Origin: Tanytarsus gracilentus
Lineage: Eukaryota > Arthropoda > Insecta > Diptera > Chironomidae
NCBI GenBank assembly: GCA_038502055.1
Contig: JAXRKN010000039.1
Location: forward strand, 2,542,001-2,606,000
Reading direction: 5' to 3'
Length of the DNA: 64,000 bases
This document shows positions 50,689 to 64,000 of this stretch, piece by piece. Under the pieces are notes generated by a model that saw only the letters and a list, made by a program, of their open reading frames with translations, ran no database searches and was not told the DNA's origin. The position numbers were made by a program, and so were the translations under genes. Within the stretch, counting starts at the first letter, position 1; the number at the start of each line of letters is the position of its first letter.

Positions 50689-53600
50689 CTGGAAAACATA
50701 AAAAAATTATTTAATTATAGACTGAAAATAATATTGCGTGCTTTTTATTTAATTAAAATTTTTTTTATCCCACTAACAAATGTTATGCAAACAAGCCGGA
50801 AATAAATTAAAATTTTATGCACGCACAATTTTTCCGAGGCTTCAAAATAATTAAAAATTCATGAGAGCATTTCAAGTGATTAAAAATTTCAAGCAAGCTT
50901 TAATCGCTCAAAAAAAATCATTACACCTTGTAACAAAAAAAATTCAATTTCCTGTCAACTGCCTTTTACTGCCCATAAAGCGCATCCTTGGTGTAATTAA
51001 TCTTTTCGCTCGTTTAAATTCTCTAATGAAAAAAAAGTCTAGAGTGATAAATTGCATGAACACGCAACAACCTTGATGAAAAAATTTTTATGAGTATTGA
51101 AATCAATTCAGACTTGAAAGCTTTCGAACATCAAAGTATGCATTTTTTTTATATAAAAGAAAGAGAAACCTAGACTGAATAAGTTCTTTTCATAATTTTT
51201 TCCTTCATCAAATTTTCATCTTCTTATCGTAAAAATCAAAGCAACAGGCAAAAATGAATCCCATAATAAGAAGCAAAAAAATCCGTCTGAGCTGAGGTGA
51301 GTTTTGTGATAAAATAAACTAAGATTTATTACTTTCGGAGGCGGCCTAAGTTTAAAGACCAAATTAAAAGATGAATAATGTTGGTGGTTCAGCATTTAAG
51401 ATAAATAATTTAAATGTTACAAAACCTTAATTATTTTTTGACATTCATAGCTTTTGTACAAAAAGAGCATGAAAACTTCAACAGGTTTTCATGACTAAAA
51501 TTTCCCTTTTTAAATTTGAAACTAAAAAAATTTCCGAATCTATTTAAAACTGCCTAAAATGACGCAAGTATCGCTATGATGCCATTCTTCATTAAGTCTT
51601 GTCAAAGATAAATTTTAATTAATTACTAATTAAATCTTGGAGGCAGAAAAACCGTGAAAGCATCTGTATATACGTTAGAGAGTTAATTAAATCAGAAACC
51701 GCTGACTGAAAGAAAATTTGACAATTTTTTTACTGATCCCACATTGATGGGCCCACAAAAAAGCCAACGGAAGTGGACTTATAAGAAAGGAGAGCCAAGT
51801 TTTATGAATAAATTTGACCTTTAATGACAGCTAAAGCTGTTGGGTGGTCTTTTCATTTCCTATCCTCAGTCCTTAAGCTCCTTTTTATCATGGCCATAAA
51901 AATGTGTTTGCGGTTCAAAATGCACACCCTTGAGGCTTTAATGTCATTCAACAACTTTAGTCTTATTAGAGATTTTTATGTGGGCTTCCGATTATCGAAC
52001 AAAAGCCTTTCAAAGGTTAAAAAATTCTTAATCTTCAGCAAAATTAAAATATTTTAAACCGGAAAAAGTTATTGACGTTGTTCATGACATTTGACACTGA
52101 GATGTCAAGCACCCGAGGCTTGGCTTGCGATTGAAAGAGAAAAGGGTCGGCAAAAAATCTCAATTTCCGCTTTCATGTAGAATTCCGATCGATGTTTTTC
52201 GTTTGGCCTTCACTGAGCAACATGTGGTATTTATGTTGTCTGCCCTCGGCTCTCGTGCATCCCTTTGTGAATAAATTGGTTATCGGAAATGGCTTCTCTA
52301 GTTGGTAAAAATACTAATTGACTTCTTCTTGATCTTTGGTGGTTACAAATTAACGGAAAGACTTCCGATGTTCTCTTTAGTGTTACAAAATTTGCTGAAT
52401 TTTTCTTGAATGCCCCAAAGTTGTGCTGCGTAATAAATTCCACAAAAGAAAAGTTTGAGAAATTCTCTTCTTCTTTTTCTTTACGTTTCCATTTCACTTA
52501 ATTTCATTCAACGTAATTGAAATTTTTTAGCAACATTTTAATTGGCCACCCTTGAAAGGAATAAAAATGCTAAAACAATTTTTTTTCCATTTTTTGGATT
52601 AATTTAATTATCCTATAAAAGTTTTTCGAGCGTCGCTAATGAAACGCCTAAAAATATAATCCGAAGAAAATTCTGCCCAGACAACAAGTTCAAGGAAAAC
52701 AACAAGAACGTGAATAATTATCGTTATTATGGTGAGTTATAATTTCATTATCAATAATCTATACGAGATACAATAGGTCAATTTTGTCATAAAATTAATA
52801 CCCACGCATATGTGTAACATCTTCTGATGGAAGGTTTTCGATAACAAATCTAAATTATGATTGTGAGAGCGTATAAAGAAGATTAACATTTATTTTTATG
52901 ATATCACAAAACTTTGAAATTTTTCTTCGTGACCTTAAGCGATTATCGTTAATAAAAAGTAATTAATACCGAAAATTGAAATAAATTACAAAGTGAAATA
53001 AATTTTTTATTACGATGCAAATTCTCTTTCATTAATTCAAATCTTGAGATTTCAAAGTAGTTTTTATTAATAAATTTAGTGGCATAAAAAGAGTTTCTAA
53101 CGCTTCTGACAGCTTTAGTGAAAGTTAAAAACTTGTCACTCATAAAATCATCATAAATTTCAGACCGATCTGAAAAAACACTCGTGCATATAAAATCATC
53201 ATAAATTTCTGTGTGATTCCTGATTTTTACTACTGCAGTTTCAGTTTGGAAACTTTTTGAATAAATTACTTTAAAGTTGATCTCCCCTGAAAGTTTTTCA
53301 ATTTCCCAGCAGAAGAAGAAGTTAAATTACGCTGCTGATTTGCAAAAGATTATAAAAAGGTTTTTATTTTTACCACCCCTTCCTTTCAACATTTTTGATC
53401 CGCTCTTAAAATTTTCTCTGATAGCGATTTGTAATTGTTTCTTCACCATCATTATAAAACTTAATTCAACTAATTAATTTTCTAAATCGATGAAATACCG
53501 ACACGATGAAAATTTTACATGGCGTTGATTTTAGACAGTTGATTAAATAATTGGATCAATTAAGCGTTAATAACAATTTCAGGCGTTGTGAAGAATTAAT

Positions 53601-55998
53601 TTGCCGTGGAGTTAAAATTTGTTATCATAACAGAAGTCTTTAAAATTAATCTTGAATAAAACTTTCAATTTCCCGATGCTAATTCAAACTTTCCGCTTTC
53701 CGCTAAATAAATAAATTCGCCACCTTTCAAAGATACAAAAATAACCTCCAACGTCTCATTAAAATTCCGTTTAATCTCCAGTCTTTAAATTTAATGTCAT
53801 TTGATCTTTGTATTTTCCTGGCGACAAAAAGGTGCTTTTTCGCTGTGCGAAGCAGAAAAATAAGCAAAAGCGGTGAATTATCTCTCGTCATTCTTTAAAA
53901 ATAGAAATTTTCTAATCTTTTGATTTGACAGATTTTTCTTTTCTGAAATTTATTATTTTCTGGGTTTAAGGATTTAAAATTTATATTTAATGTGTATTTA
54001 AAGAGGGACTTAACTATTTAAAAACAAGCTTGGTTGAATTCATTTTTTTCTTTTTTAAAATTCACAATTTCTCAAACACAAAGATTATAAATTATTTCAT
54101 TTACCTTTTCCCCCGAATGACCCCTCAATAAAACCTTTTTGTCTCTTCCTTCATCATTTATTCAAAGAGTCTTGTAGATATCATCAAATTGAATTTTTCG
54201 ACAATGCTCACTTTAGATTTTGCATTAATTTGCATATTTTATGCTTTGAAGCATTAAGTCACTCTATTGGATTTTTGTTTGATGGAAAATTTCAATTTTA
54301 GATTGTAATAAAATGAAATTTTGATTGATTTAATTTGAGAGTCACTTAAAATATAATTTTGAGATAATGCCATGAGGATTGATGGATTTTACACAAAATT
54401 TTTAATGGAACATCCAATTTTTCTCCGCCACAAGGACTTTTACGTATTTCAATCAGCAAAGAGAAAAACAATTAAGCTAACGATGAAATTAGTACGCGAA
54501 AAGTACTTTAAGTGTCACAACAACAACGCCCATATCTTTGTCAACTTTTACAACCCTCGTCTGTTTCATTTTAACGCCTTCATGCCTGCTCTCGTATTTA
54601 GCATCTACATCACCACCATTGTGGTATGCACAATTAAACATTCGAAAGTAAAATTGCTTTTCATTCTAATTGAGAACTCGCGAAAGCAATAAATAAAGTT
54701 GAAAATTCTTTATTGCAAAATTCAAAGATCGAAATTAATTTGTTTGAATATTCATCGACGATCACTTCGAGACTGTTGAAGATGATATCTCTCGATGGTA
54801 AAGTAAGTCAATGAAGAACCCCATTTTTAATTACAAAATGTGTTCTCTCGTCATTGTGAAATAAGCGAGAATCGTGAAGAGCAATTAAAAAAGTATGATT
54901 AAAACATGGAGCGGTGTGTAATTAATTTTTTCAAGCGTTTAAAGGGAGAAATTTTAAACTTTTAAAAAATATTAAAAATTAAAGAAGTTTAAACTGAAAA
55001 GAATTTTTTAAAATTTTTATTCGTTAATCCCTTGCATTAATTTCGTGTGTCTTCCCACTCTCGCTCTTAATTGAAAAGAGTAATTTCCAAATAATTGCTA
55101 TTTTTCTCCATAATGCACAATGTAAGCGGAAGCATTTTAATTTTCTCTGCTCGCATTTTTTCTCCTTTTTAACAATCGTCGTCAGCACGTTCAATTTAAA
55201 CTCATCTGTATGGCTAAATGTGCATTACATCATTTTGAGAGTTGTATGAGTTCGTTGGAGCGCTTTAATAACGAGTATTTAATCTAACATTCATGACACG
55301 TTTTGTACACATATAAATTACTCCCACGAACACTTAAATTATGCTGTGCGATTCAGCAGATAAATAAATGCAGAATAATGTGAAAAATTATTGAGGAATT
55401 AGAGCTGAAGTAAACAAAATAAGTTATTTCACCCACATTGGTTGTTCTAGTGGTCAAATTGTGGTGATTTTCTCACTGAAGGAAATCTAAAAATAAAACT
55501 TTTGAGCACTTTGAGGAGGTGGAAAAGCTAAACATAAAGTACTCAATCTTGAGTGTCAGTGTTGATTGTTTTCTAGTGGGTAAATAAAAATAAACTACGT
55601 GGAATTACTCTAAAGCTTTTTGCGAGTTAACTTTTTATCAAAAAATTAAAAATCTTGTCATATCAACACTTAAACATCAAACGAATGCAATCAATGATAA
55701 TTTTAAAGCATATGAGTTGAAAATAGAATTTTTTGATGTTGCTCAAGCAAATTGATATCATTACATGTTTTTATGTCAAATTATGGAAGCCTTCCATCAT
55801 TTCTAAATTTAAAGTCTCTACACACTCCACGGTATTAAAACAGCGAAAGCTTCTTATTCTATTGAATTATTTTGGTAGCGACAACAACGCAAGCATTATT
55901 TCAAATTACATTTGTCTCTTTAATCTTTTGAAATTAGACAATGATGAAAATAAAATGAAGCAATTTTTATGTTTTTACAAAGCTTTTTGCGTAGAGTA
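50689..55998. other. Long intron or intergenic stretch
   Basis: No exon could be joined to the Ser-rich gene's acceptor at 50688 with any confidence. Because that gene lacks a 5' end, part or all of this DNA may be its intron. Small open frames such as 54372-54692 have no family resemblance. Confidence 0.4.
53142..53209 (+). repeat. 20-base direct repeat
   Basis: ATAAAATCATCATAAATTTC occurs at 53142-53161 and again at 53190-53209, perfectly matched. It is a small local duplication; no further copies were noticed nearby. Confidence 0.9.
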
Positions 55999-57271
55999 CC
56001 CTTGTAGCACAGAAAAGGAAAAATGTAGGAACTTTACTGGAATTTTGGTGGAACTTGACGGAAAAATTCCGTCGGAAAAAGGGGCAAAATGGTACAATTC
56101 TTCCATCAAAATTTCCATGGATAAAAACGTATAAATTTTCGTAATGGGAATTTTAATGGAAATAAAACGGAATCCGATGGAATCCATAAGAATTCCGATG
56201 GAATCCATAAGAATTCCGATGGAATCCATTGGAAATCCGATGGATTCCATAAGAATTCCGATGGAATCCATAAGAATTCCGATGGAATCCATTGGAAATC
56301 CGATGGTTATAGAATCGTGGAATCGTTGAATCCATGGTCATGGAATTTGATAGATTCCTGAATTGTGTTTAGAATATAATCATTGGAATGAGGATCATGG
56401 AAATGATAAATCCATCGGAATTTGTAGTTCCGTGGATTAATGAATCTTAATTTGTGAATCATCAATTTTGGAATCATCTTTGATGGATATGGAAATGGAA
56501 ATGTAATATGGAAAATACTATGGATATAAAATTTGTGAGCTGGGCCTTTGGTCCTACCTGGGTGAGAGGTAACATTTGAAGTCGTTGTCATAGCTGATTT
56601 GGTTTGGAAATCTGTTGAATTATTTTTTTTCTTATTTTTTTGTACGGATTCGACGAGGACTCTTTACGTTGCGCCGCTTTACCATTCCGTCACGAAGCCA
56701 AAATATATATTAATTTTTTTGGAAAAGAATATTTAAGAATAAATTTATGATTGTAATTAAAAAATGTTGGAAATTTAGGATTTGTTGGAAATAAATTTTG
56801 AAAATTCCAACTGTTTACTAAACGGAAATTGACGGAAATTTAATGGAAAATAAATTCCGTTAAAATTCACATTTTTCTAAACGGAAATGCGGAATTTATG
56901 GAAAATAAATTCCGTTAAAATTCCACAACTTTTCCCGAAACGGACATGACGGAATTTTGATGGAAATAAATTCCGTTAAAATTCCACATTTTAAAGGAAA
57001 GTGATATTATCTAAGAGCGGGAAATTAGGAAGCGGATTTTATAAATTTCCACAACCTAAGCGGTTCTTTATATTCCGATAAATTCCTAAGATCATAGAAT
57101 GGTGGAAAAGAAATGGAACTATACTTACAAAATTTAAAAAATAATGTTTTTCCACACTTTGGTGTGGTGTTGTCGTTTTTTTATCCGCAGTTTTTTTTTC
57201 CTGCAGTTCCGAAAGATTCCATGCAAGTTCCATCAAAATTCCTTTATTTTTCCTTTTCTGTGCCACAAGGG
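55999..57271. mobile_element. MITE-like element with TA target sites
   Basis: Begins CCCTTGTAGCACAGAAAAGG after a TA and ends with the complement of CCCTTGTGGCACAGAAAAGG before a TA, so the terminal inverted repeats extend over 20 bases with one mismatch and continue imperfectly for about 50 (GGAACTT, TGGAAC). A TA duplication at 55997-55998 and 57272-57273 is what Tc1/mariner-class elements leave. The 1273-base body has no transposase; it holds a 21-base satellite and several GGAAATTGACGGAAT-like inverted and direct motifs. An internal stretch at 56560-56700 is GC-richer. Confidence 0.75.
56144..56312 (+). repeat. 21-base tandem repeat
   Basis: About eight units of GGAATCCATAAGAATTCCGAT and the variant GGAATCCATTGGAAATCCGAT, in an alternating higher-order pattern. 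It is inside the MITE-like element. Frames on both strands stay open because the unit is a multiple of three; they are not genes. Confidence 0.93.
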
Positions 57272-57273
57272 TA

Positions 57274-60200
57274 TAGATTAATTTTGTTTTGGCAGGTGAA
57301 GCACGCGCTGGCAAATTTTGATTAAACGAAAGACGAAGTAAATATTTTTTTAGATTCAAACACAATAAAAAAATTAAATTTAAAAATTCACTGTTTGAAT
57401 TTAATCAACGTTAAAAAAGCTTTTCTACCTAAATAAGCGCAATTTATCTTCACAGCCTTTCATGTTTATCCGCTTCATGATTTGAGCCACAGGTTGTTTA
57501 CCATTATATTTATATGCGCGCAACGGAAGCAATGACTGAATTGATACTCATGAAAAAGCAACAAGATGTTTGCTTCATAAATAAATGACAACTTTAATTT
57601 TCTGTAAAAAGCTTTTCGCTATTTCTCTAGAGAATCAATCGAACTAATGTATTTAATTTTTGTATTTCACTAAATCTATATTAGTAAATTTAGGTTTGTT
57701 AATAATTCAAGAATGTTCTGACATTTACAGTTTAGAGAAATTTGATATTAATCGAAGCATTCAAAGGATGTTGAATTATTTCTATTTGGATTACCTGGAG
57801 GAGATTAAATATGGACCTATTTATGTAGTAACCAAAAATTTCAATAAATAATTTTGAGTTATTAATATTGGAATTTAGATTTCCGGGAGAATTTACATTT
57901 ACTATAGTAAAGACTTAAAGCTCCGGAAAGCGCCTTTAGTTCCCAAATTATTGGCATTACCGACGCTAGAAATTCCATTCAAAACATAAAATTTGATCTT
58001 TCTAAGCGTATTTTGCAAACGCGGCGAAATGTAAAATGCCAGATTTGGTTCGCACTGAACGGGAAAGTGAAAAAATATCGAAATCCAATTTCATTCATTC
58101 ACAACCACGCATCAAAAATTCTACAAGTACTTTATACCCAATTCAGAATGAATCATGAAGATTTTTTTCTTTGCTCAATATTCGAGCAGTTCATGACAGA
58201 CAACTTTTCAATATCTATGTCATATGGTGATTGTGTGTGGGGTGTTCGTGCTATTGATTTTCATCTTATTCTGAAATTCAAAAATTGTTTGGCGTTTAAC
58301 TGTAGTTAAATGTTTTTTATTAAATTTATTCCTTCCAAAATATTTTTGCAAAAACAATTTTCATTTTTCTGAAAAATAAAATTCCTTCAGGGTGATTTGT
58401 TCTTTACTGTAAAAAAATTTAACAAGAATTTCATAACTCAGCCATCTTTCTTTTAAAAGAAATAATTCAAAAAAGTTTTGTCCTTCCTAAAATGTCGCTC
58501 GAAAAATTTATTTCATTAAATGCTCCGCACGTTCTTTTTCCTTTGAAATATAACCAAACTGTTACCGGCAAAATCTTCTCTTAATTCGATATGAGGTTAA
58601 TGTAAAAGAAAAATGTGCTGAAATTGCCTTCATAACGTGGCAGGTACAGGTTGAAATTAATCATTACATAAAAATGATTTATTGGACGCACTCGAGAGTG
58701 ATAAAATCTATAAATTTGAAGCTCCTCATGGCGAAAGTATGATGTCAAAAATTTTAGAAGATGACATAGAGAAATATTAATTAAATTCTTTTTATTCTTT
58801 TTTTGCTTTAGCTTTAAAGCCATACGGCAATTCCAAAGATTTTGCGATCAAGCCATCTTTAATAAATTTCCTCATTGTTTATAATTTATTGACCAAATGC
58901 CAACCATCTTCTTTCACAAACGAACGTGATTTTCTCTTCGATTCGCGTCTTAGAATTTCTCTATCTCACCTTCATCTGCCACTTTCTTTATTCATGCATA
59001 AGGATACATTGAATAAATCTATGAAAGATTATAAATGCATGCTCACGTTTTGTAAATGGAAATGTTAAGTCAATGAGTGATTTGTGCTAGTGCGAACCAA
59101 GAGAAGATGAAGTTATTAGCTTTTGCCTCGAATCCTCCGGAGGATTATGTAGAAATGTAAAAAAATATTTGATGAAGACGTCAGCTTTACGTCTTCACTT
59201 GAGAGAATATCGAAGCCACAGCTTCTTGATGTTAGGAGAAGAGCTCATAAATTCTTCAAATGAGTTTGCTAACAAGAATAATATAAAGTCACAAGAGAAG
59301 GACGAAGATATTTAAAATTGTCCTTAAATAAACAAAAATATTTTTACAATCTAATTTGAATTTCAAAGTCTCCACCTCCACTTAGTTTAAACACATCAAA
59401 GAAATTCCGAAGAGTTGACTTTCAATTTTGACTATTTTAAAATACATCAAACATTCTTCAATCACATTTGAACCCTTTTCTTGTTAATATTTAATTGAAT
59501 GGAATTTCAACTAAAACAAACACCATCAATTGATTTATTTCCTCAAATGAAAAGGAAAATTTTTTATTGATAGGATTCGACTGGACATTTGTCTATAGCT
59601 TTTATTTATTGAGGATATAGGTGAAAGTTTATGGGAAAGGGTTGAGTTTGTGTTGTGAATAGTAATCGAGTCTGTAAGCTACAGCCTTGAATAAAAGATC
59701 AGGGGTACAATGCAAAAGGTAAATTGATAGGTTAATCAACCCTGAAGAAACCTTTGAACCCTCAAAACTTTCTTCGCTTTTTGAAAAGAATTTCAATTTT
59801 TTAAATGCAAATGTCAAAAAAATTAAAACGTAATTTGAGAAAAAAATTTAAAATTAATCGAACATTTCCGCAGGCTTCTTTGAGATTCTTTTTCCAACAC
59901 TCACATGAGACGAAAATATTCAACTTAATGTAAATCTCAAAGTCAGTGGGAAATTTTCACATTCTTAAATCGATTTACTTATCATTCCGCCCATGCCCTG
60001 ATTTAATTCACACCCGTGCATATATTTACATGTGTTACATCGCTTTTACGAATTTCTGTGATGAAAGCTTGTTGCTCTGATGTTTATAAAAAAAACTCGG
60101 GGTGACATTGAAATTTGTGGAGTTGTTAAAAGCAATTTACTAGAGGAAATTGATGCCGTACTGGGTCGTGCTTAAAAAATTTATTGAGCAACATGCTGTT

Positions 60201-62546
60201 TGGATTTAAGAGTTAACAAATTTTTTAGGTCATGGTGAGAAAGTAAATAAAAAAACTTTTTCCGCAAATTAGAAATTTTAACACAAAATGAGAAAATTTT
60301 CATGCTAAAACTTGCTAAAGTTCCAATCAGCGGCAGCTGCAACTATAAAATGTACATGAAAGCATTTCGTTGTTTTAACTGAAAACACATCTGCTGTCTT
60401 TAAAACTAAAGCTTGAGAAAAATTTCAATGCAAAAAAATTTTTCTCTCTTCAATGATTTATTGTTTTTCATCTATTGTTGTTGTGCTTTGCATACATTCC
60501 CGGAAACACATAAATTGCGATGAGAATTTATATTTTCACATGTATTCAAGAGACAGCTATGGAAAGATGATCCATTTGGTATTTTCTTTCAAATTAAATT
60601 ACATTGTCTCGGCGGTCATCGTGCGGATGAGAGGAAATTAGATCAGATATAAGCTACTACCGACAATTTTCAACAGTATAAGAAATAATGTTCGCAATTT
60701 AAGGGCGGATATAAAGTGGATTTTCTCGACAAATAAATTAGATTTTTATAAAGCTTTTCGAAAAAGCTTTTTGGTCATCTAACGAATTCAAGAGAATCTA
60801 TTAAATTTAATATTTTATTTTGAGCTTGATATTTTTAGAGATTTTCTGAGAGATTTTAATAAAAAAAATTCAAATGTTTTTCGCTGATCAAAAAATAAGC
60901 TTTTTAGCAAAGACTTTTGGTATTCAAAATTACAATCTCTGTTTCAAATTCCTCACTATATGCTGTGAATAATTTTTCAATCTAATTTTAAGCTTGTCTG
61001 CTCCACGCGCAGCACAAGACGTCTTGAATTCAAAACCGTCGCCTAATATTAATATTGGGGATATTACTTCTCAAGTTAAGCACTTCAATCTTCATAAAAC
61101 ATAATGAGCCTTCTCCTCATAACAAGCATATTACACGACCATGAACATGACATTGAAGGTTTTAGGTTTCACCTTCTCTGCATATTTTTTGAAAAGTGAT
61201 TTTATTACATGATAAAGCTCCGAAAGCGATGCGGAAATTCTATAACAAAAAAGATGAAATCCACGCGCCATTGAAAACGCATTTGTGCGTTAAAATTTCA
61301 ATTAAATTTTCATCGCGCAAGGCAAATAATAAACAATTGATCGAAAAATCCCTTTGATTAAAAAGCCACGAGTTTTTTATGCGTTCGTTTATGAAAAGCG
61401 TTCAAAACCGACTTTGAGTAAATATTGAATAAGCTTTTGGCTGTGATCGAAGTAAAATGGAGCGCAACCAGCCACAACCGCAGAGAAAGATGGGAGAAGC
61501 AATGAGTACAAGATTGTTAATAATAAATTTATTACACATTAAAAATCAATAACGAGCTGGATGATGGATTCAAGAGAGAAAGCTGTGGTTTTTCATTGAA
61601 TGTTTGATAGAATTTAAAAAAGGGTTGGAATTTTAAATTAGCTTCTAAATATTTTACGCAAGGTCAAAAAATTCTTCGGATACCTTTAAATTTGCTGCTC
61701 AACACAACTTAAATTAATTTTGAGCTATTCAACTCAAAATTCTCAACTCACACAGGTGGTTTTAGAAAAGTTTCAACAAATAAGTTGAGAAACATTTTCA
61801 TTTGTCAAACACCTAGAGTGTCACACGATGTCAATATCACTTGGAGATCATTTTCTGAGAGCATGAATATTCAATTACTGAGATGAAAATTGAAGTTCTG
61901 AATTGAGTCTCATGTGAGTACATGTCGGTGCATGTAGATGGATGGCAAAATTCCATCGGATTATGATTGAATGATGACTTGATTATTTTATTTTATGTCT
62001 CTATCGTATTTACTCACACGCCTTTTTTATGCACATACATTTCACACATAAATATTTAATGGTGGGTTGAGCTGCTTTGTAAAATTGATTGCAAGATCTG
62101 CCTATATCATCGCTTTGACCGGCAGACGAGGAAAATTCACTTTATTATGATGCTATAAAAGCTCCATTAAATGCAATGAAATTTTTTCTTGAACATCCAT
62201 AGCAACAAGTGTGACTATGCTGTATGAAGTCGATTCACTCTACTCTGATGAAAATTTTATTCCATCGAAGCTGTCAAGAATGTCAATAGCAACAATTTAT
62301 CAATCTAGAGTAAAATTGGACTTTTTCTGAACTGGTGGAGGGTGAAATACTTTAAAAATACTCAGGTTAGTCACAAACTCAAATGCATGTACAGAAAAAA
62401 ATCTCTTAAGAGCATTTAAGTCCCTTAAGAGTACATACAGAAATTGCGGTTGAATGCTTTCATTTATTTCAACTTGATATCAAAAATTTTCATCATGGTC
62501 AGTGGAGAAAATCTCTTGAGAGGTTCAAATATCATTTATTGGACTC
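57274..62546. other. Long intron or intergenic stretch
   Basis: No gene or RNA seen. Open frames at 57660-57851, 58013-58309 and 60453-60641 are short, start in AT-rich DNA and show no family features. Confidence 0.4.
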
Positions 62547-63602
62547 TGTGACATTTTGCCCCTGTGACATTTTGCCCACACCCAAAATCTGTGGGCAAGG
62601 GCAAAAAAAATATAGGGTCAATTTGTCCATGGTCAAATGAGGGCAAAATTTGCAAAATATGTGGGCATGGTCAAATCTGTGGGCAAATTGCCCCGGACAA
62701 ATTGACCCTATATTTTTTGCCCATGGACAAATTGCCCATGAATAATTTTTTTTTGTCAAAATATAAACTTAATTAAAATAATTTAAAGTTTTTATCGAGC
62801 CAATACGGAAAATTTTAAAGATTTACTTTTTGCTTATTTTTTGGGGTTTTCTAATGGTTTTTACATTAACAAAAATCAGGTTGTATTTTTTCTTAATAGA
62901 AATTTTGATATATCACATGTACTATCCAGCATTCATTGTTATGGAGCAGTCTGCTCTCAAACCTGAAAAAGTAAGTCTTAACATTTCTGAAAAATTTCGA
63001 AGATTCCAGAGGGGTATTTTTGATTTTGCCATAACTTTTGATTCTTTTAAGATAAAAATCTGACTTGTTTGCATGTTGTAGATGAAGAACATTGACAATT
63101 TTTCAAAAAATTATAAATTTTTTTATCTGCAGGAAGTGCTTAATATCCTCAAAAGAATTTAATTTCAAAACTTACTCTCATTTAATAGTTTTATAAATTT
63201 TATTTGGGATCAGGTTTGGGATTTAGAAGAAGCAATTCGGTGTTTTATCACTTTCAGTTAAAAATTTTTGAGTATGGATACTCAAGAAGTGCCAATAGGT
63301 GCAAAATTAAAAATCGCTTATTTCTATTTAAGTATATCATAGTGAAATTAGTGTAAAAAATTAGTATAAAAAATTTGAAAAAATATTAAAACAATTAAAT
63401 AATGTATGGGCAAATTGTCTGTGGGCAAAAAATATAGGGTCAATTTGTCCATGGTCAAATGAGGGCAAAATTTGAAAAATATGTGGGCATGGTCAAATCT
63501 GTGGGCAAATTGCCCCGGACAAATTGACCCTATATTTTTTTGCCCTTGCCCACGGATTTTGGGTGTGGGCAAAATGTCACAGGGGCAAAATGTCCTAACC
63601 CC
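62547..63602. mobile_element. Nested fold-back element
   Basis: About 80-base near-perfect terminal inverted repeats start GACATTTTGCCCCTGTGACA at 62550 and end with its complement near 63594. Each end module (62550-62740 and 63404-63594) is itself partly palindromic, with ATAGGGTCAATTTGTCC facing its complement around a shared same-orientation core (ATGGTCAAATGAGGGCAAAA). The inner edges (GCCCATGGACAAATTGCCCA; ATGGGCAAATTGTCTGTGGGC in mirror) form a second inverted repeat. The 660-base centre is AT-rich with no coding. CATTTATTGGACTC at 62533-62546 and CATTTATTGGAGTC at 63603-63616 look like a 14-base target duplication with one mismatch. No transposase is seen. Confidence 0.75.
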
Positions 63603-63616
63603 CATTTATTGGAGTC

Positions 63617-64000
63617 ATAAAGTTTTTAAATTTTATTTTGTGCCACAAAATCTTTTATAAGACTTCACGTGCTTGCTCTTTTCAACAAAGACCTGAAAAG
63701 AAGATTAATTTTGCGATAGTGACATTTTTTATGACGACTAAGTGCTCACTAGACACTAATTCCCTTCTAATATTTTCAACTGCATTTTGAATTCACTTTT
63801 ATAATATGAAACAAGCATGTAAGTGACTTTTCAACATTCATCATTGTTACACTGAAGTGCTTTTGACACCGCAGTGACGTGAATACACAATCAACGTGTG
63901 TGTGTGTGTGTTTGAGATGAAAAACATGAGAGAAGTAATATTTCGAAAGTTCATCATTCAATATTTTTCTTGACGTCAAGAGCCTCCTCTTTGATGAGTT
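63617..64000. other. Non-coding end of window
   Basis: AT-rich sequence without a gene; it includes a (GT) run of eight or nine units at about 63895-63911. Confidence 0.5.

Noticed and set aside
54372..54692. 106-codon open frame
   Set aside because: One hydrophobic segment but no family features or gene context; length is within chance for this composition.
55975..56341. Open frames with repeated MDSIGIL-like units
   Set aside because: Produced by the 21-base tandem repeat, which is a multiple of three.
62532..62776. Cys/Pro-rich open frames with repeated ICPGQ-like motifs
   Set aside because: They come from the inverted-repeat modules of the fold-back element, and occur in both modules and on both strands.
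1..64000. CRISPR arrays, bacterial operons, phage or plasmid features
   Set aside because: None is present; split genes with GT-AG introns show a eukaryotic nuclear genome, and the tandem repeats have no repeat-spacer layout.

Overview
The window looks like nuclear DNA from an insect, most probably a lower (nematoceran) dipteran such as a midge, gnat or mosquito relative. It is strongly AT-rich, its genes are split by short (about 48-60 base) GT-AG introns, and gene-dense islands alternate with AT-rich stretches of 5-13 kb. The predicted Mab-21 and UTP4 proteins are insect-like. The organism call is inference; nothing here fixes the species.

Layout. 1-1270: mab-21 on the minus strand, followed by about 13 kb without a convincing gene, holding one repeat element (about 7733-8603) with a GGAA-rich minisatellite. 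14257-25004: two complete ABCA-type full transporters in tandem on the minus strand, with all six introns at matching positions and phases. 25005-28900: no gene seen. 28912-30460: remnant of a non-LTR retrotransposon (ORF1 with a PHD-like finger and coiled coil) that runs into an abnormal G-rich tract. 30498-31102: small four-helix membrane protein gene. 32948-44000: a compact island with cytosolic-type ferritin heavy chain (+), a Ly6/quiver-like GPI-anchored protein (+), a protein with two ZAD-like cysteine modules (-), UTP4/cirhin (+), and a head-to-head, almost identical inverted pair of an unrecognised nuclear-type gene. 49046-50688: last two exons of a Ser-rich gene on the minus strand whose 5' exons lie upstream of what can be seen. 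50689-64000: probably intron or intergenic DNA with two inverted-repeat elements (55999-57271 and 62547-63602).

How the genes relate. There are no operons. Neighbouring genes do mostly separate jobs: cell-fate patterning, lipid transport, iron storage, membrane Ly6 signalling, transcription and rRNA processing. The ABCA pair is a tandem duplication. The most striking structure is the recent palindromic duplication at 39416-43971, with about 1.78 kb arms at roughly 99.6% identity around a spacer of about 1 kb, where each arm carries a complete six-exon gene and similarity stops at the stop codon. Splice sites were read by eye and have no transcript support; reading frames close exactly across the joins listed.
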